64,000 bases of DNA. Origin: Streptomyces gardneri. Lineage in GTDB: Bacteria; Actinomycetota; Actinomycetes; Streptomycetales; Streptomycetaceae. Below are positions 8,211 to 17,528 of the stretch, piece by piece (position 1 is the first letter of the stretch; every line of letters begins with the position of its first letter). Both the position numbers and the translations under genes were made by a program. The notes beneath the pieces were generated by a model. It saw only the letters and a program-made list of their open reading frames with translations. It did no database searches and had not been told where the DNA came from. Location: the NCBI RefSeq assembly GCF_006539185.1, contig NZ_BJMN01000005.1:62001-126000 (forward strand). Direction: 5' to 3'.

Positions 8211-9356
8211 CTAACCCTTCGGGGGCCGCAGATCTTCCCGCCGGGTGACGAGCCCGCGCGCCACGAGCTCCGGCGTCACGCCCTCGCCGAACCAGTACGC
8301 CTCCTCCAGGTGCGGGTAGCCCGACAGTACGAAGTGCTCCACGCCCAGGGCGTGGTACTCCTCGATCCGGTCCGCGACATCGATGTGGCTGCCGACCAGC
8401 GCGGTTCCGGCCCCGCCCCGGACGAGACCGACCCCCGCCCAGAGGTTCGGCGAGATCTCCAGCTTGTCCCGGTCCAGGGAGCCCCGTCCGTGCAGGGCGA
8501 GCATCCGCTGCTGGCCGACGGACTCGGTGCGGCCGAGGAGCTCCTGCGCGGAGGCGATCGTCCCGTCGTCGAGGTCGGCGAGCAGCCGGTCGGCCGTCGC
8601 CCAGGCCTCCCGCGCCGAGTCGCGTGAGACCGTGTGCAACCGGATGCCGAAGCGGACCGTCCGGCCGCGCTCCTCCGCGAGGCGCCGGATCCAGTCGATC
8701 TTCTCCTTCACCTGCCACGGCGGCTCGCCCCAGGTGAGGTACACGTCCGCGTGCTCCGCCGCGACCGGACCCGCGGCGGCGGACGAACCGCCGAAGAAGA
8801 CCTCCGGCAGCGGGTCCGGCGGCAAGGCGGTCAGGCCGCCCTCGATCCGGAAGTGGTCGCCGTCGAAGTCGTACGGCCGCCCGCTCCAGACGCCCCGCAC
8901 GACCGACAGGAACTCGGCCGTGCGGGCGTAGCGCCGGTCGTGGTCGAGGCGGTCGCCGAAGCGGCGCTGCTCGGCGGAGTCGCCCCCGGTCACCACGTTG
9001 AGCAGCAGTCGGCCCCGGGTGATCCGCTGGTACGTGGCCGCCATCTGGGCCGCGAGGACGGGGGAGATCACCCCCGGCCGGAACGCCACCAGGAACTTGA
9101 GGCGTTCGGTGTGCTGCGCGAGCGCGACCGTGGTCAGCCAGGCGTCCTCGCACCACGTGCCGGTCGGGGTCAGTACCGCTTCAAAGCCCAACTGCTCGGC
9201 TGCTTTGGCTATTTGGATCAAGTAGTCGATGTCGGGGGCGCGCAGCCCCGGCACGGAGCCGTTCCGGGTGATCCCGCCGTCCGCGTAGGCGTGCCGGTCG
9301 ACGAGGGTCCTGCCGTCGCCGCCGGTCGGCAGGAACCAGTGCAGGTGGACGGTCAT
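8211..9356 (-). CDS. ssuD: FMNH2-dependent alkanesulfonate monooxygenase (SsuD-like LLM enzyme)
   Basis: This 381-residue luciferase-like monooxygenase would use reduced flavin and oxygen to desulfonate alkanesulfonates to aldehyde and sulfite. Family signatures are MTVHLHWFLPTGGDGR at the start, RLLLNVVTGGD (about 120-130) and the SsuD-type end FVLSGYPHLEEAYWFGEG. The ATG at 9356 is chosen because it begins the conserved first strand; GAAAGG lies 7 nt before it. No ssuABC transporter or ssuE reductase is adjacent. A 27-residue leader peptide lies 125 nt upstream with a promoter of its own, so expression is probably set by sulfur or cysteine supply. The flavoprotein downstream may be co-transcribed. 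Confidence 0.88.
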   Translation of the reverse strand: MTVHLHWFLPTGGDGRTLVDRHAYADGGITRNGSVPGLRAPDIDYLIQIAKAAEQLGFEAVLTPTGTWCEDAWLTTVALAQHTERLKFLVAFRPGVISPVLAAQMAATYQRITRGRLLLNVVTGGDSAEQRRFGDRLDHDRRYARTAEFLSVVRGVWSGRPYDFDGDHFRIEGGLTALPPDPLPEVFFGGSSAAAGPVAAEHADVYLTWGEPPWQVKEKIDWIRRLAEERGRTVRFGIRLHTVSRDSAREAWATADRLLADLDDGTIASAQELLGRTESVGQQRMLALHGRGSLDRDKLEISPNLWAGVGLVRGGAGTALVGSHIDVADRIEEYHALGVEHFVLSGYPHLEEAYWFGEGVTPELVARGLVTRREDLRPPKG

Positions 9357-9397
9357 GAGGAGGCCTTTCGTAGCCACGTCACAGGTGCGCCTCGGCG

Positions 9398-9432
9398 GTC
9401 GTGGGCGCGGGGCGGGCACGCGCGCGCACGAC
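9398..9432 (-). promoter_or_regulatory. Candidate attenuator hairpin between leader peptide and ssuD
   Basis: In the minus-strand transcript, GTCGTG plus GCGC pairs with GCGC plus CACGAC (positions 9398-9408 and 9422-9432). This gives 10 bp interrupted by one mismatch, with a 13-nt loop. It lies in the 125-nt gap after the leader peptide stop and before the ssuD ribosome site, where a leader-peptide attenuator would be expected. A pyrimidine-rich tract follows the leader stop. The role is inferred from position. Confidence 0.4.
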
Positions 9433-9481
9433 GATCAGGGCGTCGGAAGCGTGGGGGAGAGGGAGAGAGGGTGAAGGGGCG

Positions 9482-9565
9482 TCAGCAGCCGCGGCGACAC
9501 GCCGCGGAGGCCACTCGCAGCAGGTCGATGTGACCGCGCGTCGTGAGCAGGGCTGTACGCAACAT
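9482..9565 (-). CDS. 27-residue Cys-containing leader peptide of the ssuD operon
   Basis: The frame reads MLRTALLTTRGHIDLLRVAS then AACRRGC and stops at TGA (9484-9482). The core HIDLLRVASAACRRGC matches the recurrent actinobacterial leader peptides found upstream of cysteine, sulfate and sulfonate genes. The two Cys codons lie near the end (positions 23 and 27). Ribosome stalling there when charged tRNA-Cys is scarce could expose or mask the downstream gene, as described for cysteine-responsive leader ORFs in mycobacteria. The start codon sits 6 nt after a clear -10 box, so it is very probably translated from a leaderless transcript. It controls the ssuD gene at 9356. Confidence 0.88.
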   Translation of the reverse strand: MLRTALLTTRGHIDLLRVASAACRRGC

Positions 9566-9571
9566 GGCGCG

Positions 9572-9600
9572 AACGTAGCCGCCACGGCGGAGGGGGTCAA
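9572..9600 (-). promoter_or_regulatory. Canonical promoter of the ssuD leader, giving a leaderless mRNA
   Basis: On the minus strand TTGACC (9600-9595) and TACGTT (9577-9572) are separated by exactly 17 bp. Both match the vegetative sigma consensus (TTGAC and TAnnnT). Transcription would begin at or next to the A of the leader ATG at 9565. Confidence 0.8.
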
Positions 9601-9681
9601 CGACCGCGTCGGAGCGTGGACCGGTCGGCTTGGCCGGAATTCGTCTTGCGGTCGGCCGCAGGCCCCCCTTTTGTGGCTAGC

Positions 9682-9700
9682 TAAGGTTAGGCTAACCTTC
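9682..9700 (+). promoter_or_regulatory. DmdR/IdeR-type iron box
   Basis: AAGGTTAGGCTAACCTT (9683-9699) is a perfect palindrome of 8-bp arms around one base. It closely matches the 19-bp iron box known from Streptomyces desferrioxamine genes. It lies directly upstream of the first gene of the siderophore transporter operon (GTG at 9706), so Fe2+-loaded DmdR should repress the operon and iron starvation should release it. The close spacing implies the box overlaps the promoter and that the mRNA leader is very short. I cannot assign the -10 and -35 with confidence. Confidence 0.93.
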
Positions 9701-9705
9701 GGGTC

Positions 9706-10566
9706 GTGCAAGCAGGTGAACAGACCTCCGCGGCCCCGGGCCCCCACGGTCATGAACTCTCGGCCATGGGCGTCACCGTGGCGTACGAAGGCGTCGACGT
9801 CGTCCACGACGCGGCCATGACGCTGCGCCCCGGCGAAGTGACCGTCCTGGTCGGCCCGAACGGCAGCGGCAAGTCGACGCTGCTGCGCACCCTCGCGCGC
9901 CTCCAGCAGCCGAAGACTGCCACCCTGGTCCTCGACGGCGACACCGACGCCCTCGCCCTGAACCCCCGTGAGTTCTCGCGCCACGTCGCGCTGCTCACCC
10001 AGGGCCGCCCCACACCCAGCGGCCTGACCGTGCGGGACGTGGTCGAGTTCGGCCGCTACCCCTACCGGGGACGCTGGGGCAAGGCGGACCCGGGCGGCAG
10101 GGAGGCGGTGGACCGCGCGCTCGCCATGACGGGCGTCACCGAACTCGCGGAGCGCGGCGCCGAGCACCTCTCCGGCGGCCAGCTCCAGCGCGTCTGGCTC
10201 GCCGGCTGCCTCGCGCAGCAGACGGGCGTGCTGCTGCTCGACGAACCCACGACCTACCTCGACCTGCGCTACCAGGTCGAACTCCTCGACCTCATGCGCG
10301 ATCTGGCGGACGACCACGGCATCGCCGTCGGCGCCGTCCTCCACGACCTCGACCAGGCCGCGGCCGTCGCCGACCGGATCGTCCTGCTCGACGCGGGACG
10401 GGTCGTCGCGGACGGAGACCCCGAGGACGTACTGACTCCCGAGCGGCTGACCGGCACGTACGGCATCCGCATCGACGTAGACACCGACCCCCTGACCGGA
10501 CGGCTGCGCACGCGCGCGATCGGTCGGCACCACTCGCGAAGCGAAAGGCTCAGCACCACCTCATGA
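9706..10566 (+). CDS. Iron-siderophore ABC transporter ATPase
   Basis: This 286-residue FecE/FhuC-type ATPase carries Walker A GPNGSGKST (about residues 48-56), signature LSGGQLQRVWLAGCLAQ and Walker B VLLLDEPTTYLDL; that TTYLDL run is characteristic of ferric-siderophore ATPases. It energises uptake through the fused permease encoded two genes downstream. The GTG at 9706 begins only 6 nt after the iron box and has no ribosome site, consistent with a leaderless or nearly leaderless start. An ATG at 9766 is the alternative. Its stop overlaps the next gene's ATG by 4 nt. Confidence 0.92.
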   Translation: MQAGEQTSAAPGPHGHELSAMGVTVAYEGVDVVHDAAMTLRPGEVTVLVGPNGSGKSTLLRTLARLQQPKTATLVLDGDTDALALNPREFSRHVALLTQGRPTPSGLTVRDVVEFGRYPYRGRWGKADPGGREAVDRALAMTGVTELAERGAEHLSGGQLQRVWLAGCLAQQTGVLLLDEPTTYLDLRYQVELLDLMRDLADDHGIAVGAVLHDLDQAAAVADRIVLLDAGRVVADGDPEDVLTPERLTGTYGIRIDVDTDPLTGRLRTRAIGRHHSRSERLSTTS

Positions 10567-11540
10567 AGCGCCTCCTCCTCACCACGGCGATCGCGACCAC
10601 CGCGGCCCTGGCCCTCACGGCCTGCGGCACCACCGAGCCCGCCGCCGACGACGCGAAGAAGTCCGCCGAGCCCATCAGCCTCACCGACTCCGCGGGCGAG
10701 AAGATCGAGCTCGACGGCCCCGCCAAGAAGGTCGTCGGGACCGAGTGGAACGTCGTCGAGCACCTGATCACCCTGGGCGTCGACCCGGTGGGCGTCGCCG
10801 ACGTCAAGGGCTACAAGACCTGGGACACCGCCGTCCCGCTCAAGAACGAGCCGAAGGACATCGGCACCCGCGGCGAGCCGAGCGTCGAGACCGTCGCCTC
10901 CCTCAAGCCCGACCTCATCGTCGCCACCACGGACCTGCCGCCGGCCGCCGTGAAGCAGCTGCGCAAGGTCGCCCCGGTCCTGACGCTGAAGTCCGCCGAC
11001 GCCGCCGACCAGATCGGCCGCATGACCGCCGACCTCGACGCCATCGCCAAGGCCACCGGCACCACCAAGAAGGCCGAGGAGCTGAAGACGCAGTTCCAGG
11101 CGAAGCTCGACGAGGGCAAGAAGGCCCTCGCGGACGCCGGTCTCGCCGGGACGAAGTACGCCTTCGCCGACGGCTACGTCATGTCCAACCAGGTCTCGAT
11201 CCGCCCCTACACCAGCGGTTCGCTGATCGGCGCGGTCAACGAGAAGCTCGGTCTGAAGAACGCCTGGACCGTCAAGGGCGACCCGGCCTACGGTCTCGGC
11301 GCCACCGACGTCGAGGGTCTCACCAAGCTCGGTGACGTGCAGTTCGCCTACGTCGGCAACGACGGCGACGCCGGCAGCACGCCGTTCACCGGGGTCCTCG
11401 CCAAGGACAAGGTGTGGACGTCCCTGCCGTTCGTCAAGAAGGGCAACGTGCACCGACTGCCCGACGGCATCTGGATGTTCGGCGGCCCCCAGTCGATGAG
11501 CAAGTACGTCGACTCCGTCGTCGCCGCCCTGACGAAGTAA
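10563..11540 (+). CDS. Siderophore-binding lipoprotein of the ABC importer
   Basis: This 325-residue FecB/FepB-type solute-binding protein has a lipoprotein signal ending LALTAC, with Cys21 as the lipidated residue. The mature protein shows the helical-backbone fold of siderophore-binding proteins: VVGTEWNVVEHLITLGVDPVG in the first lobe, then LKPDLIVATT, a long linker helix (about residues 155-190), and GTKYAFADGYVMS and VQFAYVGNDGD in the second lobe. It would capture the ferric siderophore outside the membrane and deliver it to the permease. It sits between the ATPase (4-nt overlap) and the permease (4-nt gap), so all three are one iron-regulated transcript. Confidence 0.92.
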   Translation: MKRLLLTTAIATTAALALTACGTTEPAADDAKKSAEPISLTDSAGEKIELDGPAKKVVGTEWNVVEHLITLGVDPVGVADVKGYKTWDTAVPLKNEPKDIGTRGEPSVETVASLKPDLIVATTDLPPAAVKQLRKVAPVLTLKSADAADQIGRMTADLDAIAKATGTTKKAEELKTQFQAKLDEGKKALADAGLAGTKYAFADGYVMSNQVSIRPYTSGSLIGAVNEKLGLKNAWTVKGDPAYGLGATDVEGLTKLGDVQFAYVGNDGDAGSTPFTGVLAKDKVWTSLPFVKKGNVHRLPDGIWMFGGPQSMSKYVDSVVAALTK

Positions 11541-11544
11541 CACC

Positions 11545-13611
11545 ATGGCCGTCACCGCAACCACCCCCGCCACCCGTCCGCCGACGGCCACGTCCCGGAC
11601 GGGCGCGGCCCCGGTGACGGCCGCCCTGGTCCTCCTCGTCGCGGCCCTCGCGCTCGTCGACATCACCCAGGGCACCGCCGCGGTCGGCGCGCCCGAGGTG
11701 TGGAAGGCGTTCACGGGCCAGGCCGATCCGGCCGACGCGTCCGTGGTCGTCGCCTCCCGCCTGCCGAGGATGACCGCCGGCCTCCTGGTCGGCGCCGTCC
11801 TCGGCATGGCGGGCGCCGCCCTCCAGGCCGTCAGCCGCAACGTCCTCGCCTCGCCCGACACCCTCGCCGTCAACGCGGGCTCCTACTTCGCGCTCGGCCT
11901 CACCGCCGCCTTCGGCCTCTCGCTGCCGCTGTTCGCCTCCTCGGCCTTCGCGTTCGCCGGAGGTCTCGCGGCGGCGGCCGTCGTCCTCGTCCTCTCGGGC
12001 CTGGGCGCCGGAACGGTCCGCCTGGTCCTCGCGGGCAGCGCCCTCACCCTCGGCCTCACCGCCGTCACCGAGGGCCTGCTCCTGCTGTTCCCCCGGCAGA
12101 CCGAGGGCCTCTACCAGTGGAACCAGGGCAGCATTGCCCAGAGCGGCTTCGACGGCGTCCTGCAGATGGCCCCGATCGCCGTCGTCGGCCTCGTCGGCCT
12201 GCTGCTCCTCGCCCGCCGGGTCGACGCCCTCGCCCTCGGCGACGACGCCGCCCGCGGCCTCGGCGTGCCCGTCCGGGCCACCCGGATCACCGCCGTCGTC
12301 CTCGCCGCTCTGCTCTCCACGGCAGCCGTCACCCTCGCCGGACCCGTCGGCTACGTCGGCCTCTGCGCCCCCGCGCTCGTCCGGCCCCTCGCCCGCAGGT
12401 TCCGGGGGTTCACCAAGTCCCGCGGCTTCCTGCCCGCCGCCGGTCTCACCGGGGCCGCCCTCGTGCTCGGCTCCGACGTCCTGCTGCGTGCCCTCGTACC
12501 GTCGGACGTGGTGGTCTCCGTGCCGACCGGTGTGGTCACCAGCCTCGTCGGCGCCGTCTTCCTGATCATCATGGCCGTCCGCGTCCGGGACACGGCCGGA
12601 GCCACCGCCACCGAGCGGCTCCACATCAGGAGCCGGGCCCGCTTCCTCACCGTCACCGCCGTACTGGTGGCCGTGGTGATCGGCGTCGCCATCGCCGGCG
12701 TACTCCTCGGCGACAGCAAACTGCTCCTCGGTGACGTCCTGAACTGGGTGCAGGGCCAGGCCGGCCGGACGGTCGGTTTCGTCCTCGACACCCGGGTGCC
12801 CCGCGTCCTCGCCGCCCTCTTCGCGGGAGCCGCGCTCGCCCTGGCCGGCACGGTCGTCCAGGCCGTCACCCGCAACCCCCTCGCCGAACCCAGCATCCTC
12901 GGCATCTCCGGCGGCGCCGCGCTCGGCGCCGTGCTCCTCGTCACGACCGTGCCCGTGGCCGGCTCGTGGGGCATGGCGGGCGCCGCGTTCGCAGGCGCCG
13001 TCGTGAGCTCGGTCCTCGTCTTCGGGCTCGCCGCCCGGGGCGGGTTCCAGCAGAACCGGCTCGTCCTCGTCGGCTTCGGCGTCGCCACCGCCGCCGCCGC
13101 CCTGATCAGCCTCCTCATCATCCTCACTGACCCCTTCAACGCGACGAAGGCCCTCACCTGGCTCTCGGGCTCCACCTACGGGCGGTCCCTGCCCGACGTG
13201 GTCCCCCTCGCAGCCGTCCTCGCCGTGGGCGCGGCCGTCGCGTTCGCCCGGCGCACCGAACTCGACCTCGTCTCGCTCGACGAGGACACCCCGCGCCTCC
13301 TCGGTCTCGGCCTGGGCCGCACCCGCCTCGGCTTCCTCGCCCTGGCCGTGCTGCTCACCGCCACCGCCGTGGCCGCCGCGGGCACGATCGGCTTCGTGGG
13401 ACTCGTGGCACCGCACGCGGCCCGCGCCCTCGTCGGCCGGCAGCACGCCCGCGTCGTCCCGGTCGCCGTCCTCCTCGGCGCCGTCCTCGTCTGCACCGCG
13501 GACCTGGTGGGCCGCACCGTCATCGCACCGGCCCAGCTCGGCGCCGGCCTCATGACGGCCGTGATCGGCACCCCGTACTTCCTCTACCTGCTGGTACGCA
13601 GCCGGGGATAG
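11545..13611 (+). CDS. Fused double FecCD permease for iron-siderophore uptake
   Basis: This 688-residue protein contains two FecCD permease domains in tandem, like FhuB. The first (about residues 20-345) has [20 protein letters not shown] and [17 protein letters not shown]. The second (about 360-688) has [38 protein letters not shown] and [16 protein letters not shown]. The duplicated G-[YF]-V-G-L-x-x-P loops are the coupling helices that contact the ATPase. The fusion replaces the two separate permeases of most siderophore importers. With the lipoprotein and ATPase it forms a complete importer. Two hairpins follow the stop. Confidence 0.94.
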   Translation: MAVTATTPATRPPTATSRTGAAPVTAALVLLVAALALVDITQGTAAVGAPEVWKAFTGQADPADASVVVASRLPRMTAGLLVGAVLGMAGAALQAVSRNVLASPDTLAVNAGSYFALGLTAAFGLSLPLFASSAFAFAGGLAAAAVVLVLSGLGAGTVRLVLAGSALTLGLTAVTEGLLLLFPRQTEGLYQWNQGSIAQSGFDGVLQMAPIAVVGLVGLLLLARRVDALALGDDAARGLGVPVRATRITAVVLAALLSTAAVTLAGPVGYVGLCAPALVRPLARRFRGFTKSRGFLPAAGLTGAALVLGSDVLLRALVPSDVVVSVPTGVVTSLVGAVFLIIMAVRVRDTAGATATERLHIRSRARFLTVTAVLVAVVIGVAIAGVLLGDSKLLLGDVLNWVQGQAGRTVGFVLDTRVPRVLAALFAGAALALAGTVVQAVTRNPLAEPSILGISGGAALGAVLLVTTVPVAGSWGMAGAAFAGAVVSSVLVFGLAARGGFQQNRLVLVGFGVATAAAALISLLIILTDPFNATKALTWLSGSTYGRSLPDVVPLAAVLAVGAAVAFARRTELDLVSLDEDTPRLLGLGLGRTRLGFLALAVLLTATAVAAAGTIGFVGLVAPHAARALVGRQHARVVPVAVLLGAVLVCTADLVGRTVIAPAQLGAGLMTAVIGTPYFLYLLVRSRG

Positions 13612-13671
13612 CCACGGGCGGCACCGCCGGTCGAGGGAGGCGAGAACCGCGACCGGCGGCCCGGCGACTCG

Positions 13672-13694
13672 GGGGGTGTCCACCGGACACCCCC
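13672..13694 (+). terminator. Terminator of the siderophore operon
   Basis: GGGGGTGTCC and GGACACCCCC form a perfect 10-bp stem around a 3-nt loop, followed by T. A second perfect 10-bp stem, CCGCCGGTCG (13624-13633) with CGACCGGCGG (13650-13659) and a 16-nt loop, lies just upstream. Together they isolate the iron-regulated operon from the nitrobindin gene. Confidence 0.8.
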
Positions 13695-13738
13695 TAAGCT
13701 GCCATCCGGCAACAGGTCCCGACCCAGGAGCGCACCTC

Positions 13739-14287
13739 ATGTTCGACCGCGACCGGAAGCACCCCTACCCCGACGCCCTGCGCGCGGACGAGGCGCCCGC
13801 GCCGCACGCGCTCCTCGCGCCGGTCACCGGTCTCCTGGGCACCTGGACCGGCCGGGGCCACGGCTCGTACCCGACGCTCGCCGAGGAGTTCGCGTACGAG
13901 CAGGAGGTCACCTTCAGCCACGACGGGCGCCCCTTCCTCCACTACGAGGCCCGCGCCTGGATCATCGACGCCGACGGCACGCCGATGCGCCCCGCCGCCC
14001 GCGAGAGCGGCTGGTGGCGGATGCAGCCCGACGGGCGCGTCGAGGCGCTGATCACCCAGCCCACCGGCATCGCGGAGATCCTGGTCGGCGGCGCGGCGGA
14101 CGGCGGGGTCGACCTCGCCACCCACCAGGTGGCGCTCACCCCCACGGCCAAGGAGGTCACGGCCACCCGCCGCCGCTACACGCTGACGGACGAGGACACG
14201 CTCGACTTCCGCCACGACCTCGCCGCCGTCGGCCAGCCCCTCCAGTACCACCTCTCGGCCCACCTCCGACGCCAGAACGGGAACTGA
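13739..14287 (+). CDS. Nitrobindin-family heme-binding beta-barrel protein
   Basis: This 182-residue FABP-like protein carries the nitrobindin signature [13 protein letters not shown] near residue 37, the strand [26 protein letters not shown], and a C-terminal HLSAHLRR that supplies the family's proximal heme His. Members bind ferric heme in a ten-stranded barrel and react with NO or peroxynitrite. AGGAG lies 9 nt before the ATG at 13739, which fixes this start. It follows the iron operon but is separated from it by a terminator, so iron control is not implied. The peptidase gene starts 4 nt after its stop, so these two are probably co-transcribed. Confidence 0.88.
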   Translation: MFDRDRKHPYPDALRADEAPAPHALLAPVTGLLGTWTGRGHGSYPTLAEEFAYEQEVTFSHDGRPFLHYEARAWIIDADGTPMRPAARESGWWRMQPDGRVEALITQPTGIAEILVGGAADGGVDLATHQVALTPTAKEVTATRRRYTLTDEDTLDFRHDLAAVGQPLQYHLSAHLRRQNGN

Positions 14288-14291
14288 GTCC

Positions 14292-16325
14292 ATGCAGCGT
14301 GTGAGCGACGACGACCCCTACCTGTGGCTGGAGGAGGTGACCGGGGAGCCCGCGCTCGCCTGGGTCGCCGAGCGGAACGCCGAGACGGCCGAGGCCCTGG
14401 CCGCCGACCCCGCGTTCGCCCCGCTCAAGGAGCGTGTGCGCGACGTCATGGACGCCGCCGACCGCATCCCGTACACCGTCCGGCGCGGCGCGCACCTCTA
14501 CAACTTCTGGCGCGACGCCGACCACGTGCGCGGAGTCTGGCGGCGCACCACCCTGGAGCAGTACCGCAAGGACGTCCCCGAGTGGGAGGTCCTCCTCGAC
14601 GTCGACGCGCTCGCCGAGGCCGAGGGCGAGAAGTGGGTCTGGGACGGGGCCGGCGTCCGCCGCCCCGACCACGACCGGGCGCTGGTGCGGCTCTCGCGCG
14701 ACGGCGGGGACGCCGTGGTGGTCCGGGAGTTCGACCTCGACACCCGGCGGTTCGTCGAGGACGGCTTCCGGGTCGCGGAGGCGAAGACCCGGACCGGCTG
14801 GATCGACGACGACACCGTCTTCGTCGGTACGGACACGGGGCCCGGCTCCCTGACCGACTCCGGCTATCCGCGCCAGGTCCGCCGATGGCGGCGGGGCACC
14901 CCGGTGGAGGAGGCCGAACTCGTCTTCGAGGCCGGGCAGGCGGACGTGTCGGCCTGGGGATACCACGACGACACGCCCGGTTTTGAACGGGACTTCGTCG
15001 GGCGCGCCCTCGACTTCTTCCGCAGCGAGACCTACCTCCTGCGGCCCGACTCGACGCTCGTCAGGATCGACGTTCCCGAGGACGCCGTCGCGTACGCCCA
15101 CCGCCGGCACCTGATCGTCACCCTGAAGTCCGACTGGCTCGGGCAGCCGACGGGCTCCCTCCTCGCCTTCGACTTCGACGCCTTCCTGGCGGGCGACCGC
15201 ACCCACGAGGTGCTGTTCACCCCGGACGCGCGGACGGCCCTCGCCGGGCACGCGTGGACCCGTCACCACCTGATCCTGGAGACGATGCGCGACGTCAGCA
15301 CCCGCATCGAGGTCCTCACGCCCGCCCCCGAAGGCGGCTGGACCCGCTCACCGCTCGTCGGCGTACCGGAGCTGTCCGCCGTCAGCGTCGTCGACACCGA
15401 CCCCGACGTCTCCGACGAGTACTTCCTCGACGTGTCGGGCTTCCTCCAGCCCTCCGGCCTCCACCGCGGGGTGATCGGCGACGACACGGAACTCCTCAAG
15501 CAGGCCCCGGACCGCTTCGACGCGGCGGGGCTCACGGTGCGGCAGCACTTCGCGACCTCCCCGGACGGGACGCGCGTACCGTACTTCGTCATCGGCCCCG
15601 ACCACGCCGCCACCGGCCCCGGCCCCACCCTGCTCTACGGCTACGGCGGCTTCGAGGTCTCCCTCACGCCCTCCTACGCCTCCGTGACCGGCCGGGCGTG
15701 GCTGGAGCGCGGCGGCACGTACGTGATCGCGAACATCCGCGGCGGCGGCGAGTACGGCCCCGACTGGCACCAGGCAGCGCTGGGCGCCGAACGGCCGCGC
15801 GCCTTCGAGGACTTCGCGGCCGTCGCCGAGGACCTCGTCACGCGGGGCGTCACCACGCCGGCCATGCTGGGCGCCTCCGGAGGCAGCAACGGCGGCCTGC
15901 TCATGGGCGCGATGCTCACCCGCCGCCCCGAGCTCTTCGGCGCGATCGTCGCGCAGGTGCCGCTGCTCGACATGACCCGCTTCCACAAGCTCCTCGCGGG
16001 CGCCTCCTGGATCGCCGAGTACGGGGACCCCGACGACGAGGCCGATCTGCCGCACCTGCGCGACATCTCCCCGTACCACCGCCTCACGGCGGACGCGGCC
16101 TACCCGCCGGTGCTCCTGATGACCTCGACCCGCGACGACCGCGTCCACCCGGGCCACGCCCGCAAGACGGCGGCGCGGCTGCGGGAACTCGGCCATCCGG
16201 TGCTGTTCCACGAGAACACCGGCGGCGGACACGCGGGTGCCGGCGACAACGAACAGGCCGCGCACAACAGCGCCCTCGTGCACACCTTCCTCTGGCAGCG
16301 GCTCGCGGGCCCGGCCGCCGGCTGA
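14292..16325 (+). CDS. Prolyl oligopeptidase family serine peptidase (S9)
   Basis: This 677-residue protein has an N-terminal seven-bladed propeller (about residues 60-400) and a C-terminal alpha/beta-hydrolase domain. The nucleophile is in GASGGSNGGLL near residue 533, the Asp in TSTRDDRVHPGHA near 614, and the His in GGGHAG near 645, so the catalytic triad is complete. No signal peptide is visible, so it is expected in the cytoplasm and would cut short proline-containing peptides. It follows nitrobindin by 4 nt. An aminopeptidase P gene (17529) lies on the other side of the HTH regulator, so the area has a proline-peptide theme, although control is not demonstrated. Confidence 0.93.
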   Translation: MQRVSDDDPYLWLEEVTGEPALAWVAERNAETAEALAADPAFAPLKERVRDVMDAADRIPYTVRRGAHLYNFWRDADHVRGVWRRTTLEQYRKDVPEWEVLLDVDALAEAEGEKWVWDGAGVRRPDHDRALVRLSRDGGDAVVVREFDLDTRRFVEDGFRVAEAKTRTGWIDDDTVFVGTDTGPGSLTDSGYPRQVRRWRRGTPVEEAELVFEAGQADVSAWGYHDDTPGFERDFVGRALDFFRSETYLLRPDSTLVRIDVPEDAVAYAHRRHLIVTLKSDWLGQPTGSLLAFDFDAFLAGDRTHEVLFTPDARTALAGHAWTRHHLILETMRDVSTRIEVLTPAPEGGWTRSPLVGVPELSAVSVVDTDPDVSDEYFLDVSGFLQPSGLHRGVIGDDTELLKQAPDRFDAAGLTVRQHFATSPDGTRVPYFVIGPDHAATGPGPTLLYGYGGFEVSLTPSYASVTGRAWLERGGTYVIANIRGGGEYGPDWHQAALGAERPRAFEDFAAVAEDLVTRGVTTPAMLGASGGSNGGLLMGAMLTRRPELFGAIVAQVPLLDMTRFHKLLAGASWIAEYGDPDDEADLPHLRDISPYHRLTADAAYPPVLLMTSTRDDRVHPGHARKTAARLRELGHPVLFHENTGGGHAGAGDNEQAAHNSALVHTFLWQRLAGPAAG

Positions 16326-16349
16326 CCGACGTCCCTTTCGGGCCCGGTG

Positions 16350-17333
16350 TCACAACCAACCGTGACGCTGGGCCTGGAGGGCCATCTGGAAGCGGCTGGA
16401 GGCGCCGAGCCGGGCCATGAGGATCTGGATCCGGCGGAACAGCGTGCGGCGGCTGACGCCGAGCTCCCGGGCGATCACGTCGTCGCTCGCGCCGCCCGCG
16501 AGCAGCCACAGCAGCCGCCGGTCGGAGGGCGGCAGGCCACCCGGGCGGGCGGTGTGGCCGTGGAAGGGCAGGGCGTTCTGCCAGGCCTGCTCGAAGAGCG
16601 CCACGAGCGCCGAGAGCAGTCCGCAGGGCTGGACGACCAGCATCGTGTTGTGGACGTCCGCCTCCTTGATCGACAGGGACACGAGCGCGTACGCCTCGTC
16701 GATGATCACCAGCTTGACCGGCACCGACGGAAGCACCCGCGCCTGCTCGCCCGCCTCGACGCAGGGCTCGATGGCCGACTCCAGATTCCCCGGCAGCTCC
16801 AGCGACTCCCGCGAGTACACGACGCGTTGCGTCACCCCGCGGGCGAGGGTGGCCAGCGCGTCCTCGGTGGCCTCGGGCAGCGGGAAGTACGGCGGGGAGT
16901 CGAGCTGCCGGATCTGCCGGCGGGCACTGGCCCAGGCCTGACGCATCCGCAGGCCGATGGCGTCGCCGGTGACGACCTCCACGAGATGGTCGGTGTCGAC
17001 GGCGAGCCGCTGCCGCCGGAACGACTCGAACGCGCTCCCGACGGTGATCCGGGACTCGTCGAGCTCGGCCGCCCGGTGCCGGCCGAGGATCTCCAGGCCC
17101 GCGGCGGGCGGCACGGGCGCCACGACGTCCTCGCCCTCCGCGGCGGCGCTCGCGAGACCGGCGTCGACGAGCGCGCCGTACGCCGCCGACAGCGCCGCAC
17201 CCCCCACACCGGCCGCCGAACCGACCGCGCTCAGCGGCGCGGGCGCCAGCTCCAGGAGCGTCAGGTAGACCCGGACCGCGTCGTCACCGATCCCCAGGAC
17301 CCGCAGGGCCTCACCGAGCTTCGCATTCGCCAT
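16350..17333 (-). CDS. HTH regulator with TrmB-like N-terminus and LuxR-type C-terminal HTH
   Basis: This protein is 327 residues from the ATG at 17333. The N-terminus (residues 1-75, LGEALRVLGIGDDAVRVYLT) resembles TrmB-type winged helices, the centre is an unassigned sensor region, and the C-terminus carries a LuxR/GerE-like HTH (DRRLLWLLAGGASDDVIARE then LGVSRRTLFRRI). Longer frames continue upstream but lose coding character, so the start is set at MANAKLGEAL, with MRPMANAK at 17342 an alternative. It is convergent with the S9 peptidase (24-nt gap) and divergent from aminopeptidase P, so either could be its target. No effector is evident. Confidence 0.85.
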   Translation of the reverse strand: MANAKLGEALRVLGIGDDAVRVYLTLLELAPAPLSAVGSAAGVGGAALSAAYGALVDAGLASAAAEGEDVVAPVPPAAGLEILGRHRAAELDESRITVGSAFESFRRQRLAVDTDHLVEVVTGDAIGLRMRQAWASARRQIRQLDSPPYFPLPEATEDALATLARGVTQRVVYSRESLELPGNLESAIEPCVEAGEQARVLPSVPVKLVIIDEAYALVSLSIKEADVHNTMLVVQPCGLLSALVALFEQAWQNALPFHGHTARPGGLPPSDRRLLWLLAGGASDDVIARELGVSRRTLFRRIQILMARLGASSRFQMALQAQRHGWL

Positions 17334-17528
17334 GGGCCGCATTATCGACGGCCCGGCCGCCGCTCCGCACCCGTGGGAGGGGTGCCGGATGGCCGATCTG
17401 TGCCACTGGCGGTCCTGGGCACCCAGCGGGCGCTGAGCGCAGTACTGTCCGTGAGCCGCCGATGACCGGTGGCTCACGGAGGACCCCTCCGGGAAGAACC
17501 GACAAGAACCGAGAAGAAGGTGCATCGC

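Noticed and set aside
11434..13740. Minus-strand 768-codon frame opposite the FecCD permease
   Set aside because: Asp/Glu/Gly/His-rich shadow of a hydrophobic permease; no start signals.
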